Part shown: positions 18,801 through 27,949 of the stretch, in pieces
Layout of the letters: every line of letters starts with the position of its first letter
Position numbering within the stretch: position 1 is the first letter of the stretch
Assembly: GCA_048594975.1 (NCBI GenBank)
Contig: JBMDXQ010000144.1
Span: forward strand, 8,176-72,175
From: JBMDXB01 sp048594975
GTDB taxonomy: Bacteria > Acidobacteriota > Vicinamibacteria > Vicinamibacterales > 2-12-FULL-66-21
Direction of reading: 5' to 3'
Length of the DNA stretch: 64,000 nucleotides
The notes under the pieces: model-generated
Database searches by the model: none
What the model was told of the DNA's origin: nothing
Seen by the model: the letters and a program-made list of their open reading frames with translations, nothing else
Made by a program: the position numbers and the translations under genes

Positions 18801-19472
18801 CGGGTTGCGCGCCCGGTTCACGAAGGCCCACGTGATGAGCATCGCCATCACGGCCGTCTTGCCCGCGCCGGTAGCCATCTTGCAGCCGAGTCGCCGCAAC
18901 GGCAGATCCTCCGCATTTCCGTTACGGTCAACCAGGCGCGGCCAGTTCGCGTCGTCCACGGCCGCAAACGGCGGGCGATCGCCGGCGAGGAGAGTCGCGA
19001 GAAGCACCGGATCGACCTCGAACGTCTTGTAGCCGCTCGCTGCGAGGCGACCGGTGAGGCCCAGTTCCAAGAGGTAGATCAGCGTTTCAACTGCTTCGAT
19101 CTGACAGAAGAACAGCCGGCGGGGCGCCACACGGTCCGAGCGCGTCCAGTAGGTGAGCAGGTCGCGCGTAACGCCCGATGCACCTCGATAGCCGACCGAC
19201 CGCCACCTGGTCACGTCCGCGCGCAACCGGTTGACCAGCTCGATGTCGTCGCGCTCCTCCTCGGCCAGCAGGTCCTGCTGCCCGGAGCCCACCTTCTTCG
19301 TGGTGTACCAGTAGCTGGCCTGGCGACGGCCGTTTGCGGGCTCGGGCACGCCTCCGCGGTAAATCCAATGCCGCGTGGGCTCCGTATACGGTGAGTTCAG
19401 GATCGGCTCTGGAACGGCCTGTGTCGGTCGCCAGTCTGCGGGGGCTTCCTGTGTCCGCGGTCGTTTGGCCAT
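15813..19472 (-). CDS. Type III Res-like helicase/nuclease with C-terminal S24 (LexA-like) domain
   Basis: 1,219 residues. An SF2 helicase core has Walker A ATGAGKT (200-206), DEGH (330-333), SATPF, and a C-terminal motif LTEGWDANSVTHILG with CEQVVGRGLRR. A PD-(D/E)XK nuclease follows: PDFVVRL (Asp968) and LVLEIKG (Glu982, Lys984). The last ~118 residues look like a LexA/UmuD-type S24 domain: VHGKSMEPEIPDGAYCLF, with Ser1114 and Lys1159 (HYTLKVYTSE) as the presumed dyad. The stop codon is followed by a 37-base gap to the GHKL gene. The adjacent Mod-like gene ends four bases upstream. ATP-dependent translocation and cleavage of unmethylated DNA is the family role; the S24 tail is unusual. Confidence 0.85.
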   Translation of the reverse strand: MAKRPRTQEAPADWRPTQAVPEPILNSPYTEPTRHWIYRGGVPEPANGRRQASYWYTTKKVGSGQQDLLAEEERDDIELVNRLRADVTRWRSVGYRGASGVTRDLLTYWTRSDRVAPRRLFFCQIEAVETLIYLLELGLTGRLAASGYKTFEVDPVLLATLLAGDRPPFAAVDDANWPRLVDRNGNAEDLPLRRLGCKMATGAGKTAVMAMLITWAFVNRARNPASAQFPNAVLVCAPNLTVKERLQVLRPDHPWNSYNYFDLIPTKYRDHLGTGKILITNWHALALKSENREGDASYRVVQKGEETPDAFTKDRLGELAARLPILVLNDEGHHCWRPNPAGSGDEALKDLTKEERDRLKDEQEEARVWLAGLDRINNSGLLGKDDAGRLRAGILACVDLSATPFYLSNSGYPQGSPFPWLVTDFGLVDAIECGIVKIPRLPVADDTAKKDEAGLPLPKYFRLWRNVSEELKPHERVGKRPKADAVYRHAQGALLTLASQWRERFERIRSDSGDNHFVPPVMIVVCDSTDIADVFYQKISGEQTIDSADDSDDKIQVEKVVYGDSEVLEEFRNEPGVKRTVRIDTKLLAKIETEQGETKDEAAKALRELIATVGKRGGPGEQVRCVVSVSMLTEGWDANSVTHILGVRAFDSQLLCEQVVGRGLRRMNYNVDPETGLLPPEYVDVYGIPFSLIPFKGRPKDQKTTDPVYHRIFTVKERAAFEIRFPVVESYTYDVRESGIQCDVDALPDVDVKEEPTTVFLTPTRGYHDDPTPLVTGDFVPQTREEYYSTVRPQQVIFRIAQLIVEDLVSGATGPNAEAAKAKGLARHQIFPDVVRILQQYVRQKVHFAPGVDFRELALEVYAQRVREIVREGITAAVATKNHPLVPVLNRYEPFVTTDGVEDQTTRPIVRLTRSHLNAAITRSEDETRAIEVLEDLDCVDCFVPNSRKIGMTIPYRYQDAPMRYEPDFVVRLRGGKMLVLEIKGLAGLIHDPNQVSAKNAGAAKWVEAINNTGRHGTWAFVYCDQVAALRSMILAHAEASGSSALPFREVTPKASERFLTCVPLTSLRAAAGRFSEEQGGFDELAEWASEWITWDNHPAFDAGMFVARVHGKSMEPEIPDGAYCLFRPPRAGSRQGRRLLVWHSGIDDPMTSGHYTLKVYTSEKELDANDSWRHMKVVLKPLNPDFDSIVLTPKDEGEVRVIAELAHVLLVGDTTRRI

Positions 19473-19476
19473 CGTC

Positions 19477-22400
19477 CTATTCCAATTTCCGGATTGCCAT
19501 CACCTCGTTGCCACGCGGGTCGATAACCTTGACGGCAATCCGTCCGTACTTGCCCTTAGGGAACGGGAGCGACTTCGTGCCTTTCAAGCGCTCGAATGCC
19601 TCGGCATCTGCGCTACTGCCAAGCGCCTTCGCGATCTTGTCCCATGCGTTCTGGTCTGGGAAGAAGGCCTGCGTGATGCAGAAGCAACGGCCGTCGAAGT
19701 CGCCGTCTAGGAACCAGGCGGCTACCTTCTCGGCGCCCGACGAGCGGACTGTATTGTCCAGTGGGTTGTAGATGTCCACACCTTTTAACGTGCAGATCCA
19801 GCCCTCCTTCGTTTGGTTAACGGCGACCTCGGGTTGGCCGAAGACGGTGAAGAGTTGGCTGTTGGGCGTGTCCTTGAGCAGCCCTTGCATGGCTTCGTTC
19901 AGGTCGGGCCGGATCTGTGCGAGGTGGACCCGCAGCTTCGGATGTCCGGCCTCCTCTACAACCGCGTACGCCTCAGCATCGAAACTAAAGCCCGCAATGA
20001 CCAGGTCGTCGTATTGCTTCGCGCTTCGGATCGCCTCCTCGACCTGCAAGGCCGTCACAGGGCCATGCTGCGGACCGAAGCTTATGGCCACGGGGGCGCC
20101 TTTGTCGCCATCCCCCCCTTCCCAGGCCGCCTCCGCGTGGATCAACGACGCTGAAGCGTCTTCAAACAGCGGCTCAACGCGTGCAAACCGTCGCTGCTTG
20201 TTGCCGAGGAACGTTATGCCGTCCCTGCGGAGGTGCTGCACCATCTGCGTCAGGTAAGGCTCCGCGTTGCCGTCGATAACCGGTGCAGGGTTATCGGGTT
20301 CAAACCTGTCCGGGGTCGGGTCGAACAGGCCCTCCTCGCCGAACGACAGTTCCTCAGGCCGCACGCCTTCAACGGTGAACGGACCGGTGACACGCACGAT
20401 TCCTGATACAGCCTCAGGTTTGTCGGCAAGTTCTTCGTTCTCAGCGTTTGCGGAGATGCAGGCGCACACGTCATCCATCTTCTCGCGCCAGGCCAACCTG
20501 TAAGCGGTGACCGCCTGCTGAAGAGACTTCGGCCAGTCGGGATCCGTATCGAACGGCACTTCCCATTCTTCCCAGGCAGCCTTCGGCAAATGCCAACGTC
20601 GTCGGTCGGCGTCCGTTATTGACCTCTTCCCGTCACGTCGCTGTTTCTCAGCAAGCTTGCCCGCCAGCCTGTGGCGCACTTCAGTCGTCACTTGCCGGAT
20701 CGCCGCGTTGATGTCCTTTAGCCTCGCAGTCAGGATCGGTTCGTACTTCTTAAAGACCGGATCGAGCCCCGTATTGCGTGCGATGCTCTTGAGCGTGATG
20801 TGAGGAACCGTTTTGCACTTGAAAGTGGTCTTGCCGGGCACCTGCCCAGACAAGTCAGTCAGCCATACTCCGTTAGGGTGGCGCTGAGTGTCCTCAACCG
20901 TCAATGGGCGGAGCCGATAGTACGGGAACCGGGCCGTCATAAGACGCTGCCTGGCGAGAGACAGTGCGACACGGCTGGTATCGCAAGTGATCCAGCGTCT
21001 GCCCCACTGTTCCGCAACGAAGGCCGTAGTTCCTCCTCCGCACGTCGGGTCCAGAACAAGATCTCCAGGACGTGTTGTCATCAGCAGACAACGTTCAATC
21101 ACTTTTGGAGGTGTTGGAACTACGTAGAGGTTGTCCTGATCTGCTGTGCCCATCGTGTCAGTCCACATGTTGCTGACCGGAACAGCGGCAAAGTCATCGA
21201 GCATCAACCGATAATTGACAAATTCCCGAGTAAGGAAGAGACGCTCGGCGCCGATTAACCGTGCCATGCCTTCGGGATTCGTCTTCCAATGTTGATTTGG
21301 CTTTGTAAACAGTCGCTTGCCATAGAGATCGAGGGGGACCGGTTCGGAAGATGCACCGGCCGACGTCAATGGCGCCCCGAGGAACGGTCGCGCCCCGTGC
21401 GGCAGCGCCGCACCATTTGCTGCCGGCGTGACCACCTGACTCAGTGGCCTCACCTGGCCGTCTGGAAGTAGTACGGAGGTGTAGCGGTCGCCGCTGCCTT
21501 CGCCGAGCACCTTCTCATCGAAAAGAGGGTAGTAGCGGAATTCGGCCTTGTCTTTCGCATACCACACGACATAATCACAGATACTCGGAAGTTCCTCGGA
21601 CTCAAAGCCTCCGGTCTTCTTGAAGGGGATAAGCGCAACCCAGTTGTCCGGCCCGAAGACCGAATCCATGATTGCGCGGACGAGGCCGACATGCCGATCA
21701 TTGATCTGGAGAAAGACACTGCCGCTATCACAAAGAAGTTCACGTGCTGCTATGAGCCGATCGGTTAGGTACCTGCCATATGAATGCACACCAAGGAGCC
21801 ATGTGTCCCGGTAGGCTCGAACCATTTCGGGTTCGCGGGTTAAATCTTGGTCTCGGTCTTTGACGTCGCGCTGGCCGATTTGGGGCTGGAAGTTCGACGA
21901 GAACTTGATACCGTACGGGGGGTCGATGTAAACCATCTGGACCTTGCCGGCGAGGTTCTCTCGCCTTGCGAGGCTGGTCATCACTTGCAGCGAGTCACCG
22001 AGAATCAGCCTGTTGGCCCAATCCACCGGATGCTTGTAGAACTGCACCGCCTGCGCGTACGCCTGCTGCGGGTCGGCGAAGAGATCCCGATTGACATCCT
22101 CCCGCGCCAGCACGCGCAGTATGGCTTGCGTGGAGACGCGCTCGTGGATATGCAGCGCAACCGGGTCTACTTCGAAGAACCCTCGCTCGTGCTGTTCCTG
22201 CTTGCCGGCCCACTCAAGCCAGGGCTGTTGGTTGCGCAGCGCCTCGGCGACCAATTTCTGCTCCTTTGCCGTCAATGGCCGTCGCCCGGCTTCAGCGATC
22301 AACTCCGGCAGCCTGTCGGCCTGACCGGTCGGGTCGAAGCGCAGCTCGGGCACTAGGTGAGGACTGTATCGGTACCGCACCTTTCCGACCTTCGGCACTA

Positions 22401-22503
22401 TGCCCTCGGCCGCGATCTTCGCCGGCGGGATGTTCGTGCGCTTTTGGTCCTTGTGCCGATAGTCGGTCGTCTTCACTCCGTTGTTCTTGGTCTTCTTCGC
22501 CAT
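19477..22503 (-). CDS. Type III-like (Mod) adenine-specific DNA methyltransferase
   Basis: 1,008 residues from ATG 22503; an in-frame ATG at 22548 adds 15 residues and is less likely. Motif IV YIDPPYGIKF (DPPY 194-197) precedes motif I LDPTCGGGTTAF (485-493), the order of beta-class N6-adenine/N4-cytosine methyltransferases. A long C-terminal region (about residues 560-1,008) is typical of large Mod proteins acting with a Res-like helicase. It should methylate the recognition sequence and protect host DNA. It sits between the PLD gene and the Res-like gene with only four bases to the latter, so expression is surely coordinated. Confidence 0.9.
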   Translation of the reverse strand: MAKKTKNNGVKTTDYRHKDQKRTNIPPAKIAAEGIVPKVGKVRYRYSPHLVPELRFDPTGQADRLPELIAEAGRRPLTAKEQKLVAEALRNQQPWLEWAGKQEQHERGFFEVDPVALHIHERVSTQAILRVLAREDVNRDLFADPQQAYAQAVQFYKHPVDWANRLILGDSLQVMTSLARRENLAGKVQMVYIDPPYGIKFSSNFQPQIGQRDVKDRDQDLTREPEMVRAYRDTWLLGVHSYGRYLTDRLIAARELLCDSGSVFLQINDRHVGLVRAIMDSVFGPDNWVALIPFKKTGGFESEELPSICDYVVWYAKDKAEFRYYPLFDEKVLGEGSGDRYTSVLLPDGQVRPLSQVVTPAANGAALPHGARPFLGAPLTSAGASSEPVPLDLYGKRLFTKPNQHWKTNPEGMARLIGAERLFLTREFVNYRLMLDDFAAVPVSNMWTDTMGTADQDNLYVVPTPPKVIERCLLMTTRPGDLVLDPTCGGGTTAFVAEQWGRRWITCDTSRVALSLARQRLMTARFPYYRLRPLTVEDTQRHPNGVWLTDLSGQVPGKTTFKCKTVPHITLKSIARNTGLDPVFKKYEPILTARLKDINAAIRQVTTEVRHRLAGKLAEKQRRDGKRSITDADRRRWHLPKAAWEEWEVPFDTDPDWPKSLQQAVTAYRLAWREKMDDVCACISANAENEELADKPEAVSGIVRVTGPFTVEGVRPEELSFGEEGLFDPTPDRFEPDNPAPVIDGNAEPYLTQMVQHLRRDGITFLGNKQRRFARVEPLFEDASASLIHAEAAWEGGDGDKGAPVAISFGPQHGPVTALQVEEAIRSAKQYDDLVIAGFSFDAEAYAVVEEAGHPKLRVHLAQIRPDLNEAMQGLLKDTPNSQLFTVFGQPEVAVNQTKEGWICTLKGVDIYNPLDNTVRSSGAEKVAAWFLDGDFDGRCFCITQAFFPDQNAWDKIAKALGSSADAEAFERLKGTKSLPFPKGKYGRIAVKVIDPRGNEVMAIRKLE

Positions 22504-22566
22504 TGCCTGCAGTCTCTCTATCGGCGCGTCAAAGCGATCTCGATCCATGTGATCGAATGCCTGATA

Positions 22567-23760
22567 TCAACTGGGCTTCACGTCGTACCCGAAGAACCTC
22601 AATCCCGCATTGGAGTTCCCATTTCGAAATGGATACTTGCCGGGTTCATTGAACGCCACCAACTCCTGAACCGCCGCTCTTCCCAAGCCAAAAACGGTGG
22701 TGCTCGCATCTCGGAGCCTGCGCTGAATGGGAATGGCAGGATCCGCGAGGGTGATCAGCGCGTTCCGGATTGCACCCTTCGAGTTGTTTCTGGAGTTGAG
22801 CACTTTTCTGATGTTGATCGGATACGAGTGCAGCGCGTTGGTCTGCCGCAGCAGCGTTCGAGTCTCCGTTTTCGTCAGGTTGCGACGGCTCGCGATCGTG
22901 AGGAGACGTTGAACAGTACGAGAGTGCTCTCGGCGCCAAGTTGGGCCCTCAACGTCGTTATCCTCGCTCTCGTACCATGTCCTGAACTGCCGCGCGTACT
23001 TTCGAATCTCCTGGTTCCGTTCCGAGGTCGAGAGGCGCCTCGGCTTGCGCGTGGTGTACTTTCTGGAAATCCGCTTCGCCTGGTGGTGATACAGGAAGTC
23101 GAGCAGGGCGTCCACCTCGAAGTACAGAGGCTGGTTGGGCCAGAGGCGCTGAATCGCGACGTATCTGTGAGCCAGGTCATCGAACTGTTCGACGAAATAC
23201 TCCCAGTCGCGAAATCTCGTCTCCCCATCCGGCTGGCTGTCTCCGGGATCCTGGTTCGGGTCCCACAGCACTTCAAGGCTGGGCCCGTGGCCGTCGGCCT
23301 CCGGATCCCACGTAGGTGCTGTGAACTTCACCTTGGCAGGATCCACAGGTTTGGCTTTCTTCCACCACTGTTCGAACACTACCACAGCAGCCTGGCGATC
23401 GGCACTGCGAAGCCGGACTCCTACCTCATAGCGGCGTTCGAACGCCATCTGCGACAGGTTCGCGGAGGTGAGGATGACGGTGTCGTCGGCGATGTAAAGC
23501 TTGGCGTGAAGGCCGGTCAGCGACCGGACCGCGCCGAGACTCGAAAACAGCTCCAAAGTCTTGCGGGACGCTCGGCCTGCCGTGACGTCCGTGAGCAGCC
23601 TCACGTCCCGGGCCGCTGTTCGCCAGCTCACCCCGAGCACCCTGCGAATGCCCGATCCCCACGGTCCGACGAAGGGCGCCGCGACCCACGCTCGATGCGT
23701 GGCTTTGTCCATTGCCGCTCTGACCGTCTGAGCGAGCTTCTCGCCGATCAGGACGTACAT
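22567..23760 (-). CDS. Phospholipase D-like nuclease
   Basis: 397 residues from ATG 23760, preceded by GGGAGG. The single clear HKD motif is LHAKLYIADDTVILTSANLS (about residues 142-161), with His, Lys, Asp and the trailing Ser/Asn of PLD-superfamily nucleases. Such enzymes usually dimerise to form one active site. The C-terminal half is Arg-rich and unassigned (KRISRKYTTRKPRRLS). A PLD protein (DrmC) accompanies DISARM, and stand-alone PLD nucleases occur in many restriction-type loci. Its gene is followed by the methyltransferase gene after 63 bases, suggesting an accessory nuclease of the same system. Confidence 0.8.
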   Translation of the reverse strand: MYVLIGEKLAQTVRAAMDKATHRAWVAAPFVGPWGSGIRRVLGVSWRTAARDVRLLTDVTAGRASRKTLELFSSLGAVRSLTGLHAKLYIADDTVILTSANLSQMAFERRYEVGVRLRSADRQAAVVVFEQWWKKAKPVDPAKVKFTAPTWDPEADGHGPSLEVLWDPNQDPGDSQPDGETRFRDWEYFVEQFDDLAHRYVAIQRLWPNQPLYFEVDALLDFLYHHQAKRISRKYTTRKPRRLSTSERNQEIRKYARQFRTWYESEDNDVEGPTWRREHSRTVQRLLTIASRRNLTKTETRTLLRQTNALHSYPINIRKVLNSRNNSKGAIRNALITLADPAIPIQRRLRDASTTVFGLGRAAVQELVAFNEPGKYPFRNGNSNAGLRFFGYDVKPS

Positions 23761-23927
23761 CGTGTCCTCCCGGTCACGGCCGGTTACCAACGCAAATTGT
23801 TACTGGGGAGATCGCAGCGATCGGCGACAAGTCGCCGCCCCACCGCGCTTTAGTGAAATGATACTCCCAGAGAGGGTCGAAACGACGACGAATGCGCTTC
23901 ACCCGGCGCTCGGCCGTGAAGTCCGCG

Positions 23928-26687
23928 CTAGGCCGTCTCGCTGGCGCTGGCTGCACAAATCGCGCGGTACTCGCAGTTTCGGCATCGTGCCGCCTCTGGC
24001 AGGGCCAAAAACTGTCCCTGCCGGAGCCTCATGAGTCGGTCGCTCACTCGCTCGGACGCGGCGCGGCAGGCGCTCTCTGAAATGTCGACGGCTCTCCGCG
24101 TCCCGTCGCGAAGTTCGTGGAGATAGGCGGCTTGAACTTCTAAGCCTTCACCGCGGCCGGCCACCGTGTACACCCGCAACTGCTCTTGGTACCGATCTTC
24201 ACGTCCCTCGTCAGCCGCAATCTTGTAGTCGGCTATCGCCAGCGCGCCCAGGCGTCCGCCCTCCTGATCCAGGATGACGTCCGCGCGGCCGGCGACGGTG
24301 CCCTCGTCGAGGTGAAGGGCGAAAGGACGTTCCGCCGCCCACACGCGCTGAAGGTCCTGGCTGTACTCGCGCGCATACCGCGCAACCAGCCTGCGCGCCG
24401 CCCGCCTCATCGTCTCCCAGGCCTGGGCCGAGGCAAACGGGACGAAAAATTCCCGCACCACCAGCCGGTCGAGCTCATCCGTATCGGGGAGACGGCCGGA
24501 CGTCCGCACGGTGTCGGCCAGGTGCCGCATTACGTGATGGATGGCCCGCCCGTAGCCCAGTTCCGGAGCGATCTGTGTCTGGAAACCGAGCGCGTTGCCG
24601 AGCCGGTAGCGATGGCCGCACTCCTCGAACACGGCGAGGTCGGAGAAAGAGACTTCGAGTGATTCCAGCTCCAGTGGTTTGTGTGATTCGGGCGCGGCCG
24701 GCAGGGGAAGCGATGCGACACGGTGAGGCTGATCGCCGGCCACTTCCATCAAGTAGTCGGAGGGCTGAAAGCGGTGGACCTTTCGCTCGAATGCGGAGAG
24801 GTACACGATGTCGCGCGCCCGCGTCAGCGCGACGTAGAAGAGCCGACGCTCCTCCGGATCGCCTCCCTCATAACGACGCCTGGCCTCGGTGGAGAACACG
24901 CTGTCCGGCAGCAGCCAGTCCTGTGCTTCTCCCGCACGTCGCGAAGGAAAACGGCCTCGAACGAGCGACGGGAGAAAGACGATCGGCCACTCGAGGCCCT
25001 TGGCCTGGTGTACGGTGAGGACATCGACTGCGTCGAGGTCAATCGCAGGTTCGCCCTCGAACTCTTCGTACGCATCGCGCGCGTAGTGGAGCAGGTAGTT
25101 GTGGAGCGCCCGGAAATAGCCCCGGCCACGATCGTGCCCCGCCTCGAAGCCCTTCGCACCGGCCTTCTCCACGTGCCGGCCACGGCGTTGCACATGCTCG
25201 AAATCGCCGAGCACCTCCGAGAAGCGGGCGAGCGCTCCCATGCGCGCCGAACCCGACGGCGATGACAGGTCGGTAGTATGGACGCCAAGCACTCGCAGCA
25301 ATCGGTAGTAGTCGCCGACGAGATTCACTGGCCTGTGACCCCTGAGCACGAAGGCACGCCAGTCCTTGAGGTACGCGCTCAGCTCGGAAACTGGTCCATC
25401 ATTGCCGAACACGCGATTCAGGCCGGCGACGATGCGATCGAGGTCGGCTGGCCGGAACTCGCCGAAGCGATCGTCGCGCCAGTCACCGTCCACGAACCAC
25501 GCGTAGATTTCTGCGATGAATGCCACCTCAGGTTGCAGGAATAGCCCTGTGCGCCCGGCCGCGGTGTACGGAACGTCGCGCGCGCGGAGCGCCTCGATGA
25601 GAGGCGGCGCCGACGTACGAACCGACCGGTAGAGCACCGCCATATCGCGATATCGGTACCCCAGCCCCTTCAGGTACCCAACGGTCTCCGCGATGCGCGT
25701 TGCTTCTTCGTCATCGGTTTCTGCCGACCATGGCACCACCTCGTTCTTCCCAGGCTCGCGGACGGGCCGCATTTCTTTGGGCAAACGTTCAGGAATCGAT
25801 CGCGCGAATCTGTTAGCGGCGGAAATGATCGCTGGGCGCGAGCGGCGGTTGTCGTCCAGTTGAACGGTGGCCGAAGCGGGCCGACGCTGCCGGAACGTCA
25901 GAATGTTGCGCACGTCGGACCCGCGCCACTGGTAGATCGACTGGTCATCGTCTCCAACGACTGTGAGCTCCACAGGAGGTCGGGCGAGCAGCTCGATGAG
26001 ACGTTCTTGCGCCGGGTTGATGTCCTGGTATTCGTCCACGAACAGGTAGCGCAGCGGGGCGTGAACGCGAGCGTAGATTGCCGGATCTTCGAGACTCTCG
26101 AGCGCGCAGGTAATGAGCAGACCGAACGTCAGAAAGTGAAAACGATCGAGAGCCTGACGGTACGCCGTGTAACAGTCGCCAATCGGTGTTCCCGCGAGCG
26201 CGGACGCGGGGATCACCTCGTTGCCGATGACGTCTACCGTTCGCATGAAGTCTCGAATCGGCGCCCAATGCCTCGCCTTCAGGTTTTCTAGCCCCAGACG
26301 GTGATACTCCCGCGAGAGGAATCCTGCGTGGCGATGGTCGTCGAGCACGTCGTAGTTGCCGTACCGAGGCACGTGGTCCAGCAGTACTCGGAAGCAGTAA
26401 GAGTGGATGGTACCGACGAACATCGGGCCGAGACGGTCACGAAACGCCGGGCCCATGCGCTCCGCCACCCGACGGGTGACGCGCTCCTTCAGCTCAATCG
26501 CGGCTCTTTCGGTAAACGTGAAGGCGACAATCGAGGCCGGCTCGGCGCCCTCCGCCACAAGAGCCGCGAGGCGCCGCGATACCGACTCAGTCTTTCCTGA
26601 ACCGGCGCAGGCAATTACCTGAAGGTCGCCGCCCCGATGGTCCACGACCTGCTGCTGCTGGGGCGAGAGAATCAGCGGTTCCGGCAT
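23928..26687 (-). CDS. UvrD-like SF1 helicase with RecB-type nuclease domain
   Basis: 919 residues. Helicase motifs: ACAGSGKTE (Walker A, about 26-34), FTFTERAAIELKERV (Ia), FVDEYQDINPAQ (II), VVGDDDQSIYQWRG (III), and LTVHQAKGLEWPIVFLPSL (V). The C-terminal PD-(D/E)XK domain has GRADVILDQEGG then ALAIADYKIA, with Asp and Asp-Tyr-Lys catalytic positions. A Cys-rich tail (C..x..CRNCEYRAIC) could bind an Fe-S cluster, as in AddB/Cas4-like nucleases. It resembles AddA-type end-processing enzymes but has no AddB partner. It lies 167 bases upstream of the PLD gene and is divergent from the RecB-like trio at 26876. Confidence 0.85.
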   Translation of the reverse strand: MPEPLILSPQQQQVVDHRGGDLQVIACAGSGKTESVSRRLAALVAEGAEPASIVAFTFTERAAIELKERVTRRVAERMGPAFRDRLGPMFVGTIHSYCFRVLLDHVPRYGNYDVLDDHRHAGFLSREYHRLGLENLKARHWAPIRDFMRTVDVIGNEVIPASALAGTPIGDCYTAYRQALDRFHFLTFGLLITCALESLEDPAIYARVHAPLRYLFVDEYQDINPAQERLIELLARPPVELTVVGDDDQSIYQWRGSDVRNILTFRQRRPASATVQLDDNRRSRPAIISAANRFARSIPERLPKEMRPVREPGKNEVVPWSAETDDEEATRIAETVGYLKGLGYRYRDMAVLYRSVRTSAPPLIEALRARDVPYTAAGRTGLFLQPEVAFIAEIYAWFVDGDWRDDRFGEFRPADLDRIVAGLNRVFGNDGPVSELSAYLKDWRAFVLRGHRPVNLVGDYYRLLRVLGVHTTDLSSPSGSARMGALARFSEVLGDFEHVQRRGRHVEKAGAKGFEAGHDRGRGYFRALHNYLLHYARDAYEEFEGEPAIDLDAVDVLTVHQAKGLEWPIVFLPSLVRGRFPSRRAGEAQDWLLPDSVFSTEARRRYEGGDPEERRLFYVALTRARDIVYLSAFERKVHRFQPSDYLMEVAGDQPHRVASLPLPAAPESHKPLELESLEVSFSDLAVFEECGHRYRLGNALGFQTQIAPELGYGRAIHHVMRHLADTVRTSGRLPDTDELDRLVVREFFVPFASAQAWETMRRAARRLVARYAREYSQDLQRVWAAERPFALHLDEGTVAGRADVILDQEGGRLGALAIADYKIAADEGREDRYQEQLRVYTVAGRGEGLEVQAAYLHELRDGTRRAVDISESACRAASERVSDRLMRLRQGQFLALPEAARCRNCEYRAICAASASETA

Positions 26688-26875
26688 GGTGGTGGGGCCC
26701 GTCCGGATGATAGGGGTTTTCCTTCAACTTCGCCAGACTGTCAGAAAGCTATGCTCTCCACGTCCAACTTGTGCTATTTATTGTGGTATCCCCAGAAAAC
26801 AAGGCGGCCGCCGGACCAGCTCGGGTCCGACACGCGATCTCGTACCTGAGTGTCGTTGCACATAAGCGGGCATCC
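26688..26875. promoter_or_regulatory. Divergent intergenic region between two defence operons
   Basis: 188 bases separate the UvrD-like start (minus) from the RecB-like nuclease start (plus), so promoters for both operons should lie here. It is locally AT-richer (TGCTATTTATTGTGGTATCC at 26772-26791), but I could not identify a convincing -35/-10 pair. A GTG at 26771 or 26783 could extend the plus-strand gene into this region. Confidence 0.45.
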
Positions 26876-27949
26876 ATGAACCGAAACAGGGCGGGCGACT
26901 CCCATCGCGACACCCGGCGCCGGTTCGAACAATGGGCAAGGAACCCTGGCTGCCAGGCGAACACCCTGTCCGCCGTGCACAACATCTCGATGGCGGACGT
27001 AGTAAAGCACGAGGGTGGGCGGGTGACGATGGGCCAGTCGCCATTCGCGATCATGCGCGGGCAGCGGTTCGAGAGGGCCCTGTTCCGAAACGATGGCCAA
27101 TCTCTCATCGAGGCGCTCAAGCGGGCGGGCGTTCTCCCGACGGCAGGACAAGGTCTCGTCGATCTCCGTTTGCGGCTCAATGGTGGGCCGTGCCACAGTC
27201 TCGACGAGTCTCTCGCCAGGACTGCCGATCTGTTGCGGGCCCTGGCCGGCAACCGTCCGCCCAGGAACGCCGCATGGCTCGTCGCGGGCGCAACCGTCCG
27301 AATTCCGGGCGGCGTGATGCTGCCGGAGGCGCTACTCGTCCTCGATGCTCTTGTGATTCGTCACGACGAGGCGCCGCGCGGATTAATCGTCGGGGAGATC
27401 AAAACATACCCGGACAGGGGCGGGTACACCGATGCCAGGGAACTGGCAACTGCGAGGGCGCAGGCAGGAGTGTACGTGCACGGCCTCGACCTCGTGCTGA
27501 TCGATCTCGGCATCGCGGAATCGTTCACGGTCTTCAGGAACGGTTTCCTGATCCTGACGCGCCCAGGATTCAACCAGCCTTCTGTAAGAGCGGGTGAGGA
27601 TCTCCGCTACCAGGCGGAGCGAGCAAAGCGTGGATTCGAGTTGCTCAGGGTTGCGGCTGAGAGGCTGCCGCCGCCGGATGGCGAACGGAGGCTGGACGCC
27701 GTCTGCGAAGCGGACATGGATTACTCCGAGACCTGCGTCAGCTTCTGCGATCGCGCTGACACGTGCCGCGACAAGGCGCTCGAACGTGGAGATGGTGCGG
27801 TTCTCGGCGACGACGTCGCGCGGTTCCTCGGGTCGGTGCCGCTCCAACGAGCGCTCGAGTTGATGAACGGTGCCACGCCCGTGAGCCCGGCGGAACAGGA
27901 TCTGGCGCGGCGAATCAAGGACATCGAGAACCTGCGGACACTCGCATGA
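26876..27949 (+). CDS. RecB-like PD-(D/E)XK nuclease with Cys cluster
   Basis: 357 residues from ATG 26876; upstream GTGs at 26771 and 26783 are in frame. Nuclease motifs fall in RecB/Cas4 order: GQRFERALF (GxxFE, about 62-70), VLDALVI (Asp157), GEIKTY (Glu174, Lys176) and AQAGVY (Gln196, Tyr200: the QxxxY motif). Cysteines 277, 287, 291 and 297 (CxxxC and CxxxxxC spacing) could form a Cas4/AddB-type Fe-S cluster. The stop overlaps the start of the next gene (ATGA). This is probably the catalytic nuclease of the three-gene operon ending at 30827. Confidence 0.8.
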   Translation: MNRNRAGDSHRDTRRRFEQWARNPGCQANTLSAVHNISMADVVKHEGGRVTMGQSPFAIMRGQRFERALFRNDGQSLIEALKRAGVLPTAGQGLVDLRLRLNGGPCHSLDESLARTADLLRALAGNRPPRNAAWLVAGATVRIPGGVMLPEALLVLDALVIRHDEAPRGLIVGEIKTYPDRGGYTDARELATARAQAGVYVHGLDLVLIDLGIAESFTVFRNGFLILTRPGFNQPSVRAGEDLRYQAERAKRGFELLRVAAERLPPPDGERRLDAVCEADMDYSETCVSFCDRADTCRDKALERGDGAVLGDDVARFLGSVPLQRALELMNGATPVSPAEQDLARRIKDIENLRTLA

